Assembly (NCBI GenBank): GCA_036835375.1
Contig: DAITMB010000073.1
Coordinates: forward strand, 1-25,578
DNA length: 25,578 nt
Direction: 5' to 3'
Source of the DNA: JANQTF01 sp036835375
GTDB taxonomy: Bacteria > Bacteroidota > Bacteroidia > J057
This document shows positions 14,963 through 24,691 of the stretch, one piece after another (position 1 is the stretch's first letter; every line of letters starts with the position of its first letter). A program made the position numbers and the translations under genes. The notes under the pieces were generated by a model that was not told where the DNA came from, searched no databases, and saw nothing but the letters and a program-made list of their open reading frames with translations.

Positions 14963-17900
14963 ATGAAACGCTTTCGCTACTATCTCGTCCCCGCTGGAGC
15001 GGCGCTCCTCATGCTATTAGCATGGTGGCTGTGGCCCAATGATCAGTCTCTCGATCCCCGATACCTGACGTTTGACGATCGATTCACGCCCTATATCTCC
15101 GCCTATACTCACGGTGAAATCAGTCGGGGGTCTGAGATCCGGGTTCGATTTGCCGAAGAGATGGCGGATGTGTCGCAAGTAGGCCTCCCGCTTTCAGGAT
15201 CTCCTTTTCGATTTTCTCCCGAGATCCAGGGAGTAGCCAGTTGGGAGGATCGCCGCACGCTGGTGTTCAAGCCCAAAGAAATGCTTCCATCGGGCGTCGC
15301 CTTTAGCGGAGATGTGCTATTAACAAAAATTTGGCCTTCCGCTCCAGCTGAATTGAAGAGCTTTCCTTTTTCATTTGGGACCCCTGCCCAGCAGTTCAAA
15401 GTAGAAATTGCCAGCAACGAAAGCTATGGCGAAGCTGGCGAAAGCTGGCAAAGGGTCTCGGGTGTGCTTCGCACAGTAGATCTGGAAGAGCCGGGCAATA
15501 TTCATTCGGTGCTTCAGGCCAAGTTTCCGAAACAAAAGGGCATTCTGCGCTGGGAGGAGAGCAACCATCCCAAAGAATTTCGCTTTGTGATCGACAGCCT
15601 TCCACGCGGGGCAGAAGACTACACAGTTGCCCTGAGTTGGAACGGCAGCGCGCTGAAAGTAGCGGAAAAAGGAACCGAGATCGTCACCATTCCAGCCAAA
15701 GGCAGCTTTCGGCACCTGAATACTTATTCCTATGGTGAGCCTGAATCCTACCTCGTCGTCGAGTTTTCAGCGCCAGTGGCCCGGCAAGACCTCAGCGGCT
15801 TGATTCGCTTGGATGGCCAGCGCCAGCCACTGAAATTTGATATAGATGGGACCAAGGTTAAGATTTATCCGGAAAAAAGGCTGACAGGGACTCACCAATT
15901 ACGCTTGAGCGCCGGAATTGTGAGCGTCGAAGGAGTCGCCACCACGTCAGAACTTCGGGAATCTGTCGTGTTTAGCGAGATCCATCCGGAAGTTCGGCTT
16001 GTGGGAGAGGGGGTGATCATTCCCAATGCAGAGCGACTCCCTTTCTTGTTTGAGTCGATCGGACTGAAGGCCATTGATGTGCGGGTGATCAAGATTTTTG
16101 AAAAAAATATTCCTCAATTCCTTCAAGTCAATCACCTGGGGGACTATCAACAACTGAAGCGCGTAGGTCAGCCTGTGGTCCAAAAAAAGATTGTCCTCGA
16201 CGACAATGACAATATTGACCTCAATACCTGGACCCGCCACTCGCTCGACTTAAGTACGCTCATCAAGCCAGATCCGGGCGCGATCTATCAAATTTCGATT
16301 GGCTTTCGGAAATCATATGCCTATTTCCGCTGTAGCGAAGACGAAGAAACCACCGCCGAAAAGGGCATGCTGGATTTGGATGACAACTGGTATGTGTACG
16401 ATCAGGAGCAGGATTACAGCTATTGGGACTACTGGTACGGAAATTATGACGATCAGTCCAACCCATGCAAGTCATCCTACTACAACTCCGAGCGCATTGT
16501 GCGCAGAAACATCATGGCATCGGACCTTGGATTGATTGCCAAGCGAGACGACCGCGAGATCTTTGTCTCGGTAACCAATCTGCACAGCACCCTTCCAATG
16601 AAGGATGTGGAGCTTGAATGGTATGACTACCAAAACCAGCTCATGTACACCAGCAAATCAGATCAGCAAGGCTGGGCACGTGTCGAATTGACCCACAACC
16701 ATCCACCGTTTTTGCTGGTAGCCAAGCAAGGCAAGCAGCGCGGATACTTGCGCATGGACGATGGCTCCAGCCTTTCCCTGAGCCGATTTGACACCCAAGG
16801 CAAGGTGTATCAGGATGGCGTCAAGGGATTTTTGTATGGGGAACGAGGCGTGTGGAGACCGGGAGACCCAATGTATCTCACCTTTATTTTGCAAGATGAA
16901 GCCCAGACCCTGCCCGCAGCGCATCCCGTTTCCATGGAGCTGATTGATCCTCGCGGCCAGCTCTTTAGCCGTCAGGTCCTTACGAATGGGGTGAACGGCT
17001 TCTATCATTTTCTCACAAACACCAGCGCTTCTTCTCCTACAGGCAACTACCTCGCTCGCGTGCGCGTGGGCGGATCCACCTTTGAAAAGCGAATCAAAGT
17101 TGAGACAGTCATCCCCAACCGCCTCAAGCTGGGCCTCGACTTTGGTCCGTCACTCCTCTCCAAGCTCAACAGCCCCGACGGCTCCCTCAGCGCACGCTGG
17201 TTGCATGGTGCCATTGCGCGAGGATTCAAAGCTGACGTCTCGGTGACACTCCGCCCCAGCCCCACGACTTTTCCACGATATAGCGACTATCATTTTGAAG
17301 ATCCGGTGAATGAATTTCGCTCCGAAGAGGTCATGATTTTCGAAGGAAGGCTGAATGAGGAAGGGGTCGCCAGCGTGAAGCCCAACATCGAGATAGAGTC
17401 GCAGGCTCCCGGTATGTTGAGCGCTAACTTTGTGGCCAAAGTGTATGAGCCCGGTGGTGCCTTTAGTGTGGACCGATTCACGGTACCGTATTCTCCTTAT
17501 CCGGTGTATGCCGGGATCAGGCTACCCAAAGGAGATGTGTCCCGTGGAATGCTTCTCACTGACGTAGATCATCAAGTCGATGTAGTGACCCTCGACGAAA
17601 AAGGAAATCCCGTGAGCAGCACGGTCGAAGTCACCCTCTACAAAATGCAATGGAAATGGTGGTGGGATCAATCCGTGGACAATATTGGCACCTACAATGG
17701 GAAGGTCTCCGCTGAGGAAATTTCCAGCACATCAGTCAGAACCGTCAATGGCAAGGGGACTTGGACGCTAAATGTGAAATATCCGTCCTGGGGCCGCTAC
17801 CTCATTCGGGTGAAAGACGACCAGGGCCATGCGACAGGCAAAATCCTCTACATTGATTGGCCGGGCTGGGCAGGCCGGGCCGAAGAGGGCGAGCAAGGCG

Positions 17901-20509
17901 GCGCCTCTATGCTCAATTTTTCATCTGACAAAGACACCTATCAAGTCGGTGATTCGGTGACGCTGAACCTTCCCACAGGCAACGCAGGTCGTGCGCTGGT
18001 GACCATCGAAGCTGGAAATGACATCTTGGAATCCTACTGGGTCGATGCGGTCAAAGGAACCACCCGGTTTCGATTTGCTGCCACGCCACGCATGACTCCT
18101 ACGGTGTATGCCCACGTGACATTGCTGCAGCCGCATGCGCAGACGGCCAACGATTTGCCAATTCGCCTCTATGGCGTGGTGCCAATCAAGGTCGAGGACC
18201 CCTCTACCCATCTAAATCCACGCCTCGCCTTGCCAGCCTCCATCAGGCCGGAAACGGATTTTACGGTGAAGGTCAGCGAAGCAGATGGGAAGCCAATGAC
18301 CTACACAGTGGCCATTGTCGATGAAGGATTGCTGGGACTTACCCGCTTTGAAACTCCTTCACCCTGGACAACCTTTTACCAGCGCGAAGCGCTTACGGTG
18401 AAGACCTGGGACTTGTATGATCAGGTGATAGGTGCCTATGGCGGTGAAATCCGCAGCTTGCTCAGCATAGGTGGTAGCGGCGATGCCGGCCCCCCTCCAG
18501 GCCAGAAAGCAGAAAGATTCAAGCCGGTAGTCATGTATCTGGGCCCATTTTCGCTGGAAGCAGGTGAGAGCAAAACGCATAATCTGCGGATGCCCAATTA
18601 TGTTGGAGAAGTTCGTGCGATGATCGTCGCTGGCACACCAGCAGGTGCCTATGGTTCTTCTGAAAAATCAGTGCCGGTGAAAAAGCCGCTCATGGTGCTA
18701 GGTACCCTGCCCCGTGTGCTCGGACCCGGAGAGACACTGCAACTGCCTGTGACCCTGTTTGCGATGGAAGAATCCATCAAGGAAGTGCAGATAGAGGTGA
18801 AAACGGGCAAGCGAATCCTGATCAACGGCTCAGGTAAAGAGACCATCACCTTCGCGCAGACGGGAGAGAAGATGGCTAATTTCGAACTGGCAGTTCTCAG
18901 CTCCCTGGGGACTGACAAAATCACCATCACAGCAAGATCAGGCAGCGAGACAGCTGTGTACGAAACTGAGATTGAAGTTCGTCCGTCGAATCCCCGGGTG
19001 ACGGATGTCTTTTCTTCGACCATGGAGCCACGTGGCAGCTGGTCGCAGGAAGTGAAGCCAGTCGGGATGCGTGGCACGAATCATGGAATTTTGGAGGTCT
19101 CGTCCATTCCGCCGCTCAATCTGGGCCGCAGGCTAGAGTATCTCCTTCGCTATCCATTTGGGTGTCTTGAGCAGACCACCTCGGCTGCGTTTCCGCTGGT
19201 CCATGTTCCTAAGCTGATGCAGCTCACTCCTGTACAGAAGTCTGCTGTGGAAGACAAAATTCGTAAAGCGATTGAGCGGATCAAAGTTTTTCAGACGACC
19301 AATGGAGGATTGGCTTACTGGCCCGGTAATCGGGAAGTGAGTGAATGGGGCACCAACTATGCGGGTCATTTTCTCCTTGAAGCGGAAAAGATTGGCTATC
19401 GCTTGCCTACAACGCTCATGAGCAACTGGCGAAACTACCAGCGCGACCGAGCCCGCGACTGGTCGGCGAGCGACCGAGGATCTCAACTCACCCAAGCTTA
19501 TCGCTTGTACCTACTGGCCCTCGCCGGGCATCCTGAGGTCGGGGCTATGAACCGATTCCGAAACACCAATGACCTCTATTCTGTGGCGAAATGGTACCTC
19601 GCAGGGGCATACCACCTCGCTGGCCGCGAAGAAGTCGCTGCTAACTTGGTTAAGGATCTTTCCGTGAATGTGGCTGAATATCAAGAGTTGGCTGGAACCT
19701 ATGGTTCCGGACTCCGCGACCGAGCCATTATCTTGGAGGTGCTTTCTCGCCTCAGTGATCGCCAGCGAGCCAAGCCTATCGTCGATGCCATCTCGCAGCA
19801 ACTGAGTGAGGATAAGTGGCTGAATACCCAATCCACCGCTTATTCACTTGTCGCTATGGCCCGCTACGTAGGCACCACCGAGATGAATCAAGAGATGGAA
19901 TTTGCTTACCGGGTCAATGGAGGAACCTGGCAGCAAGTGAAGCAGCAAGCGCCTATTTGGCAGGTGGAGCTCGACGAGGTGACGAAGGGGAGCGTCGAGT
20001 TCAAAAATGAAAGCCAGCGACTGCTCTTTCCCCGCATCGCCCTTGACGGGATTCCTGAGCGTGGAGATAGCACCAACGCATCGAATGGGTTGAACATCAA
20101 AGTCGCCTATTTTAACCTCGAAGACCAGCCGATCAATCCGATCTTATTGCCGCAGGGAACCAACTTTGTGGTAGATGTCACCGTCACCAATACCGGCCTT
20201 CGCGACTACGAATCACTGGCGATCGACCAGATTTTCCCCTCTGGTTGGGAGATTCTGAATAGTCGCCTGGACGGACGAGATCCTAAAGGAGACGTTCCGA
20301 CATATCAGGATCAGCGCGACGATCGCGTATATACCTTCTTTGACCTTCGTCAAAAGCAGAGTAAGACCTTCCGCCTGTACCTGAACTCGAGCTATCTCGG
20401 AAAATTCTACCTTCCCACCGTTTCGGTAGAAGCCATGTATGACCACACAATCAATGCACGGCAGCGCGGCCAGTGGGTGCAGGTGATCAATCCTGGTGCC
20501 GGAGGTTGA
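14963..20509 (+). CDS. Alpha-2-macroglobulin family protein with thioester motif
   Basis: 1848 residues, ATG at 14963. The N-terminus has a basic start and one hydrophobic helix (about 8-24, LVPAGAALLMLLAWWLW) without a lipobox Cys, so it is probably anchored in the inner membrane facing the periplasm. Successive beta-rich macroglobulin domains follow; recognisable blocks are GERGVWRPGDPMYLTFIL near residue 630 and DTYQVGDSVTLNLPTG near 990. Residues about 472-510 are rich in Tyr, Trp and Asp. YPFGCLEQTTSA contains the thioester motif, C1401 to Q1404, starting an alpha/alpha thioester domain. The end (VEAMYDHTINARQRGQWVQV) is typical of bacterial macroglobulins. Such proteins are thought to trap attacking proteases covalently after bait cleavage. 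The usual proteobacterial partner pbpC is not adjacent. A terminator hairpin follows 36 bp after the stop. Confidence 0.95.
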   Translation: MKRFRYYLVPAGAALLMLLAWWLWPNDQSLDPRYLTFDDRFTPYISAYTHGEISRGSEIRVRFAEEMADVSQVGLPLSGSPFRFSPEIQGVASWEDRRTLVFKPKEMLPSGVAFSGDVLLTKIWPSAPAELKSFPFSFGTPAQQFKVEIASNESYGEAGESWQRVSGVLRTVDLEEPGNIHSVLQAKFPKQKGILRWEESNHPKEFRFVIDSLPRGAEDYTVALSWNGSALKVAEKGTEIVTIPAKGSFRHLNTYSYGEPESYLVVEFSAPVARQDLSGLIRLDGQRQPLKFDIDGTKVKIYPEKRLTGTHQLRLSAGIVSVEGVATTSELRESVVFSEIHPEVRLVGEGVIIPNAERLPFLFESIGLKAIDVRVIKIFEKNIPQFLQVNHLGDYQQLKRVGQPVVQKKIVLDDNDNIDLNTWTRHSLDLSTLIKPDPGAIYQISIGFRKSYAYFRCSEDEETTAEKGMLDLDDNWYVYDQEQDYSYWDYWYGNYDDQSNPCKSSYYNSERIVRRNIMASDLGLIAKRDDREIFVSVTNLHSTLPMKDVELEWYDYQNQLMYTSKSDQQGWARVELTHNHPPFLLVAKQGKQRGYLRMDDGSSLSLSRFDTQGKVYQDGVKGFLYGERGVWRPGDPMYLTFILQDEAQTLPAAHPVSMELIDPRGQLFSRQVLTNGVNGFYHFLTNTSASSPTGNYLARVRVGGSTFEKRIKVETVIPNRLKLGLDFGPSLLSKLNSPDGSLSARWLHGAIARGFKADVSVTLRPSPTTFPRYSDYHFEDPVNEFRSEEVMIFEGRLNEEGVASVKPNIEIESQAPGMLSANFVAKVYEPGGAFSVDRFTVPYSPYPVYAGIRLPKGDVSRGMLLTDVDHQVDVVTLDEKGNPVSSTVEVTLYKMQWKWWWDQSVDNIGTYNGKVSAEEISSTSVRTVNGKGTWTLNVKYPSWGRYLIRVKDDQGHATGKILYIDWPGWAGRAEEGEQGGASMLNFSSDKDTYQVGDSVTLNLPTGNAGRALVTIEAGNDILESYWVDAVKGTTRFRFAATPRMTPTVYAHVTLLQPHAQTANDLPIRLYGVVPIKVEDPSTHLNPRLALPASIRPETDFTVKVSEADGKPMTYTVAIVDEGLLGLTRFETPSPWTTFYQREALTVKTWDLYDQVIGAYGGEIRSLLSIGGSGDAGPPPGQKAERFKPVVMYLGPFSLEAGESKTHNLRMPNYVGEVRAMIVAGTPAGAYGSSEKSVPVKKPLMVLGTLPRVLGPGETLQLPVTLFAMEESIKEVQIEVKTGKRILINGSGKETITFAQTGEKMANFELAVLSSLGTDKITITARSGSETAVYETEIEVRPSNPRVTDVFSSTMEPRGSWSQEVKPVGMRGTNHGILEVSSIPPLNLGRRLEYLLRYPFGCLEQTTSAAFPLVHVPKLMQLTPVQKSAVEDKIRKAIERIKVFQTTNGGLAYWPGNREVSEWGTNYAGHFLLEAEKIGYRLPTTLMSNWRNYQRDRARDWSASDRGSQLTQAYRLYLLALAGHPEVGAMNRFRNTNDLYSVAKWYLAGAYHLAGREEVAANLVKDLSVNVAEYQELAGTYGSGLRDRAIILEVLSRLSDRQRAKPIVDAISQQLSEDKWLNTQSTAYSLVAMARYVGTTEMNQEMEFAYRVNGGTWQQVKQQAPIWQVELDEVTKGSVEFKNESQRLLFPRIALDGIPERGDSTNASNGLNIKVAYFNLEDQPINPILLPQGTNFVVDVTVTNTGLRDYESLAIDQIFPSGWEILNSRLDGRDPKGDVPTYQDQRDDRVYTFFDLRQKQSKTFRLYLNSSYLGKFYLPTVSVEAMYDHTINARQRGQWVQVINPGAGG

Positions 20510-20544
20510 TCGGCAATTTTTCTCCTGACCGTGACAAAAATGAC

Positions 20545-20574
20545 AAAGGCTGCCTCCAGTTGGGGGCAGCCTTT
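20545..20574 (+). terminator. Intrinsic terminator after the macroglobulin gene
   Basis: 13-bp stem with one G-T wobble: AAAGGCTGCCTCC (20545-20557), loop AGTT, GGGGGCAGCCTTT (20562-20574), followed on the plus strand by GTTGTGTTT. On the minus strand the stem is followed by GTCATTTTTGTC, so it may also stop transcription from the convergent gene ending at 20824. Confidence 0.85.
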
Positions 20575-20823
20575 GTTGTGTTTCTGTAGGTCGATGGTGT
20601 AGGGAAAAAAGCTAGTCTTGGGGGTGAGGCTTGGAGAGGAAATGGTTTTCCTTTACCAGAGCAATATTCTATGATTCCGAAGGCATTCCTCAAGCTGAGA
20701 AGGCTTCATTGTTACATTGGAAAGATTCCTGCTTTTCTAGTAGTATTCTTGAAACCATCTGTACCAATGAGCTGTGTAGCGTTTCTCCGTTTGGATAAAA
20801 TGATAGATGGTAGCCCCGATCGA
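20575..20823. other. Convergent intergenic tail without a visible gene
   Basis: Together with the terminator this makes a 314 bp gap between the stops of two converging genes. A forward frame (20671-20961) exists but runs deep into the opposite-strand barrel gene and looks like no known family, so I treat it as chance. I see no further hairpin or repeat. Confidence 0.5.
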
Positions 20824-22107
20824 TCACAGTCGGTCAAGCATCAAGACCAGTTGAATAAAATTGATTTCGAGTTGGTGGAAAGGGATATTCTCTTCGCCAG
20901 CTTGGGGAATTCCAAGGTTCGGAAAGTATCGAAGGTTCGTCCGCAAGTAGAAACTCTGTAAGCGAGTAGGGCGAATGTCCCATCCCACCACGATCCCTGG
21001 CCGAATGCCTTGCCACTGTTTGTCAAATACGGGTGTATCGCCGTCTGTGAGGCTGGCGCTCAGCCATTCGTAGCTGACGGCAGGACCGATAAAAGGTGCA
21101 AACCCATGATAATCTCCCACAAACTTGGCCACTTCTGCGCTCAATGAATGACGTTGCTGGCGGAACGCCAAACCATATGCGCTGGTGCGGCTGCTGATAG
21201 GGCGATAGCTCAATCCGAGGTTGAGATCAGGTCGATGAAGGTAGTATCCACCCACAAAGTCAGGAAACACAGACTCGACCACGGGCAAGAGCAGGCTGGG
21301 ATGGCTTTCTGATAATCCAGGATGGCTCGTCAAGAGCCACGCCGAGGAGGGCCCCACGCCGAAGTACCAGCTATTGAGCTTGCCCGCGTCGGCAAGGGCT
21401 TGGGTCCGCGCAGCCGTGCGCCCACTTTGCCAATCAGGCTCTGCGCTGAGGGTGGTCTCGATCATCCATCGGTAGCCGAGGGACAAGGCGAGTGGAGGGA
21501 GTTGGACTGCGCCCATTTCGTCGCGGCTCAAGGGGTAGGAAAGGCTTCGTTGAAAATGGACGTTTGCGCCGGCTTCCCAGAGGTGATTTCCTCGGAGGTA
21601 GGTAAATCCTGCAAGCAGGGGCGTGGTCATGCGAAAGGCCATGGGGCCTCGGTCGTCTTCATGGCCTTGCTGAAAGCTGGCTGCCTGCGCCGCGACCCCA
21701 ACAAAAGGCCTTGCTTTGCCCGTTCGTATGGCCCAAGGATACACTTTTGCGATGGTCTCGGTTCCGGGCAAAAAGCGAGACGCGGGTCCTTCTGCGACAG
21801 TGAGTTGCTGACGAACCAACGGCACGCGAATCGCAAAATCCATGTGTCCCCAAAAGTGCAAACCTCCTATCCAAATGCTTGCGCCTAGCTGACTGGGAAG
21901 TCCGCGCGACATGAATCGGCCATTTTCAGTGAGATATTCACTGCTTCCTCCGGCGGGGTGAAAAGTGACATCGCTTCCGAGGGTGAGCTGTGCAAATCGG
22001 TGTCGAGTACGGGCTTCGGCATAGGGCTGCCCCTGCAAAGACGAAAGCCAGCAAGGATGGCACACCAAAACCCACAGGGAGAGAAATAATATCTTTCGTG
22101 CGTTCAT
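20824..22107 (-). CDS. Outer-membrane barrel-like protein of unknown function
   Basis: 427 residues, ATG at 22107. The N-terminus MNARKILFLSLWVLVCHPCW is a signal peptide with likely cleavage near LQGQP. The mature chain is full of alternating aromatic/hydrophobic strands separated by polar turns (LGASIWIGGLHFWGHMDFAI, LLAGFTYLRGNHLWEAGANV, LNLGLSYRPISSRTSAYGLAF, IRPGIVVGWDIRPTRLQSFYL), consistent with a 12- to 16-strand outer-membrane barrel or a PorP/SprF-like or transporter-like protein. I recognise no specific family or catalytic residues, and the C-terminus (LVLMLDRL) lacks the usual terminal aromatic residue. It is divergent from the TonB-dependent receptor across a 252 bp gap, so the two may share regulation. 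Confidence 0.72.
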   Translation of the reverse strand: MNARKILFLSLWVLVCHPCWLSSLQGQPYAEARTRHRFAQLTLGSDVTFHPAGGSSEYLTENGRFMSRGLPSQLGASIWIGGLHFWGHMDFAIRVPLVRQQLTVAEGPASRFLPGTETIAKVYPWAIRTGKARPFVGVAAQAASFQQGHEDDRGPMAFRMTTPLLAGFTYLRGNHLWEAGANVHFQRSLSYPLSRDEMGAVQLPPLALSLGYRWMIETTLSAEPDWQSGRTAARTQALADAGKLNSWYFGVGPSSAWLLTSHPGLSESHPSLLLPVVESVFPDFVGGYYLHRPDLNLGLSYRPISSRTSAYGLAFRQQRHSLSAEVAKFVGDYHGFAPFIGPAVSYEWLSASLTDGDTPVFDKQWQGIRPGIVVGWDIRPTRLQSFYLRTNLRYFPNLGIPQAGEENIPFHQLEINFIQLVLMLDRL

Positions 22108-22188
22108 AGGGAAGATTTTCTATGAAGATGGAATCAGGAAGGTCCTTTGCTCAACTGTTTCCGACCAATTGGCCCTGTTGTCCGATGA

Positions 22189-22210
22189 ATTGATCCAAAA
22201 GCAGATCAAT
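22189..22210. promoter_or_regulatory. Dyad in the divergent barrel/receptor promoter region
   Basis: Perfect 7-bp inverted repeat ATTGATC (22189-22195) and GATCAAT (22204-22210) with an 8-base spacer lies in the middle of the 252 bp divergent gap. The spacing (15 bp between arm centres) would suit a dimeric regulator. A second, weaker dyad TTGAAA/TTTCAA lies nearer the receptor start. No matching regulator gene is adjacent; one dyad of this size may be chance. Confidence 0.25.
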
Positions 22211-22359
22211 GCCATGAGGTTGGCGAATACGTTTTCCGTGTTGAAAATTGTTCTTTCAAAGGAAACAGCCTTTCATTGGAAAAATGCGTCTATGCTGGGG
22301 TTCATGATCACGGACGGCTGTTTATTCAATATTTCGATGGAAATCACATTTAAGCCCCC

Positions 22360-24669
22360 TTGCAAGTGTACAACCTATCTACTTTTTTGTGTCTCATGCT
22401 GGGATTGTCCATGCCTGCGGCATCACAATCCTTTACTATCAGCGGCTATCTTCGCGACGCTACTTCAGGGGAGGCGCTGGCCTCAGGTTCCATCCTGGAG
22501 CCAACCAGCCGTCGAGGCGCTTACTCCAATCAGTATGGTTTTTTTTCCTTGACGTTGTTGGAGGGAACCTATCGGGTGATTTTTAGCTACATTGGTTACG
22601 AGCCGGATACGCTAGAGGTGAATCTGTCCCAAAATCGAGAGCTGCTCGTTGCGCTTCAGCCTGCTTCGACGACGATGGATGAAGTGTCCATTTTTGCAAC
22701 AAAAGATGCTTACAGTCGAGAGGTGAGTTCTCCCCAAATGAGCCAGATCAGTCTGGGAATCAAGCAGATGAAGATGATTCCTTCCATAGCGGGTGAGCCG
22801 GACATGATGAAAGTGATCCAACTATTGCCGGGGATTACCAAAGGCGGCGAGGGCACGACTTCCATCCTGGTGAGGGGAGGGGACCCGGATCAAAACCTCA
22901 TATTGCTGGACGAGGCGGTGGTGTACAACGTGAGCCATTTGTTTGGCTTCTTTTCCGTCTTCAATCCCGATGCGCTCAAAGACCTCACAGTCATCAAGGG
23001 TGGATTTCCGGGGCAATATGGTGGCAGGCTGTCATCTGTGCTGGATATCACGATGAATGAAGGGAACTCGCAGAAGTTTCATGTCAAGGGCGGCATCGGA
23101 TTGTTGTCTTCCCGCGCGACGATCGAAGGGCCCATAGTGAAGGATCGAGGATCATTTAGCATATCGGGTCGGCGAACGTATTTGGACCAGGTGCTCAAAC
23201 TGGTGAATGTGCCCGTGCCTTACTATTTCTACGATTTCAATGCAAAGGCCAATTTTCAGGTATCTCCCAACGATCGCCTGTACCTCAGCGCTTATCTCGG
23301 CGACGATGTGCTCTACACACCAGAGTTTGAGTTGGAACCAGATTCGGTAGGCGGCCCCGCATTTACAGCGCCCGATTTTGGCTTTCGTCTGGGAAATCTC
23401 ACCAGTACCCTTCGCTGGAATCACTTGTTCAATGAGCGCTTATTTTCCAATACCTCCTTGATCCTGACGAGATTCCAGTACGATATCCGAGGGTCATTTT
23501 TGGAAAATGAAATCTTCATTGGCTCAGAGGTGTTTGATCTGGGAGTGAAATCTGATTTTGGCTTTTACCTTAGTCCCGAGCACACCCTTCGCTATGGGGG
23601 GCAAGTGATTCATCATCAATTTCGGCCCAACGTGATTTCTGCGGCGGGTGACATCGCGCAGCTGGTGGAAGAGCGCGAAGTGGATCCGATTTTAGCCACA
23701 GAAGTGGCCGCCTACTTTCAGCATGAATGGCAAGTTCGGGAGACCCTTCGGGTGAATTATGGCCTACGGTTTTCTGGTGCCGCCGTGCCAGAAAAGTTTT
23801 ATCCAGCACTGGAACCGCGGGTGTCGATGGTCTATACCCTGAATGACAAGCATTCGATCAAGGTAGGATATGCAGCAATGAGGCAGTATTTGCACCTCGT
23901 GTCAAGTTCCACAGTGGCGTTGCCGACAGACCTATGGTATCCAGTCACCAAGGACATCAAGCCACAATCTTCCCACCAGATTGCCGCCAGCTACACCCGC
24001 CACTTTGAAAAGGCGAGCTCGCTCTTTACGGTGGAGACGTATTACAAGCGAATGAGCAACCTTACAGAATACCGTGAAGGAGCGAATTTGATCTTGAATG
24101 ACGATTTTACCTCTGAGCTGCTGCAAGGCGACGGAGAGGCATATGGGCTGGAGCTTTTGTTGAAACGGGATCAAGGACGATTGAATGGCTGGATTGGCTA
24201 TACCTTGGCGTATTCCAAGCGCTACTTCGAAGAGTTGAATGGTGGAATTCCTTTTTGGGCAAAATATGACCGGCGACACGACCTCTCGGTGGTGCTGATC
24301 TATCAACTCACAGAACGGTTGTCTCTCTCGAGCGTCTATTCCTATCTTTCGGGACCGCGCTTTACGCCTCAGATTGGGCAGTATCTGGCCCCGACGCCGG
24401 GACTCAATGGCGTGGAGCTGATTCCGATTTTTGCGACTCGAAATTCGACCCGACTCACCGCCGCCAATCGCGTGGACTTCAACCTTGTGCTGCGCAACCG
24501 CACAATCAAAAGACTCAAATCAGAGTGGACCCTCGGCTGCTACAATGTCTTCAACGCGCCAACACCCATTCGAGTCAACATCAACTATACCCCAGATCGA
24601 GGATTGTTTTATACTCAACCCAGCTTTTTGGGGAGGGTGCTGTCGGTCGCCTGGAACTTTGAATATTGA
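22360..24669 (+). CDS. TonB-dependent receptor with carboxypeptidase-regulatory-like domain
   Basis: Up to 769 residues. A TAA at 22351 limits the frame; available starts are TTG at 22360, GTG at 22366 and ATG at 22396, none ideal. From the TTG the signal peptide is QVYNLSTFLCLMLGLSMPAA, cleavage near ASQ23. Residues about 25-101 are the carboxypeptidase-regulatory-like domain (SGYLRDATSGEALASGS, FSYIGYEPDTLEVNL). The plug follows (about 130-240: QLLPGITKGGEGTTSILVRG, NLILLDEAVVYNVSHLFGFF, GGFPGQYGGRLSSVLDI), then a beta-barrel to the end, closing with SVAWNFEY. It should transport an unidentified ligand across the outer membrane using TonB energy. The DUF4249-type gene starts 22 bp downstream, an arrangement known in Bacteroidota and distinct from SusC/SusD. 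Sequence features of a SusC (long TonB box region, about 1000 residues) are absent. Confidence 0.93.
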   Translation: MQVYNLSTFLCLMLGLSMPAASQSFTISGYLRDATSGEALASGSILEPTSRRGAYSNQYGFFSLTLLEGTYRVIFSYIGYEPDTLEVNLSQNRELLVALQPASTTMDEVSIFATKDAYSREVSSPQMSQISLGIKQMKMIPSIAGEPDMMKVIQLLPGITKGGEGTTSILVRGGDPDQNLILLDEAVVYNVSHLFGFFSVFNPDALKDLTVIKGGFPGQYGGRLSSVLDITMNEGNSQKFHVKGGIGLLSSRATIEGPIVKDRGSFSISGRRTYLDQVLKLVNVPVPYYFYDFNAKANFQVSPNDRLYLSAYLGDDVLYTPEFELEPDSVGGPAFTAPDFGFRLGNLTSTLRWNHLFNERLFSNTSLILTRFQYDIRGSFLENEIFIGSEVFDLGVKSDFGFYLSPEHTLRYGGQVIHHQFRPNVISAAGDIAQLVEEREVDPILATEVAAYFQHEWQVRETLRVNYGLRFSGAAVPEKFYPALEPRVSMVYTLNDKHSIKVGYAAMRQYLHLVSSSTVALPTDLWYPVTKDIKPQSSHQIAASYTRHFEKASSLFTVETYYKRMSNLTEYREGANLILNDDFTSELLQGDGEAYGLELLLKRDQGRLNGWIGYTLAYSKRYFEELNGGIPFWAKYDRRHDLSVVLIYQLTERLSLSSVYSYLSGPRFTPQIGQYLAPTPGLNGVELIPIFATRNSTRLTAANRVDFNLVLRNRTIKRLKSEWTLGCYNVFNAPTPIRVNINYTPDRGLFYTQPSFLGRVLSVAWNFEY

Positions 24670-24691
24670 TCACAACACAATCTCTCTACAC

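Noticed and set aside
20671..20961. Forward open frame of 96 codons
   Set aside because: It overlaps the end of the opposite-strand barrel gene by more than a hundred bases, has no family resemblance and lies beyond a terminator.
22169..22552. Forward open frame of 127 codons upstream of and overlapping the receptor
   Set aside because: Its second half is a shadow of the receptor gene in another frame, and the first half is AT-rich promoter-like sequence with no recognisable domain.
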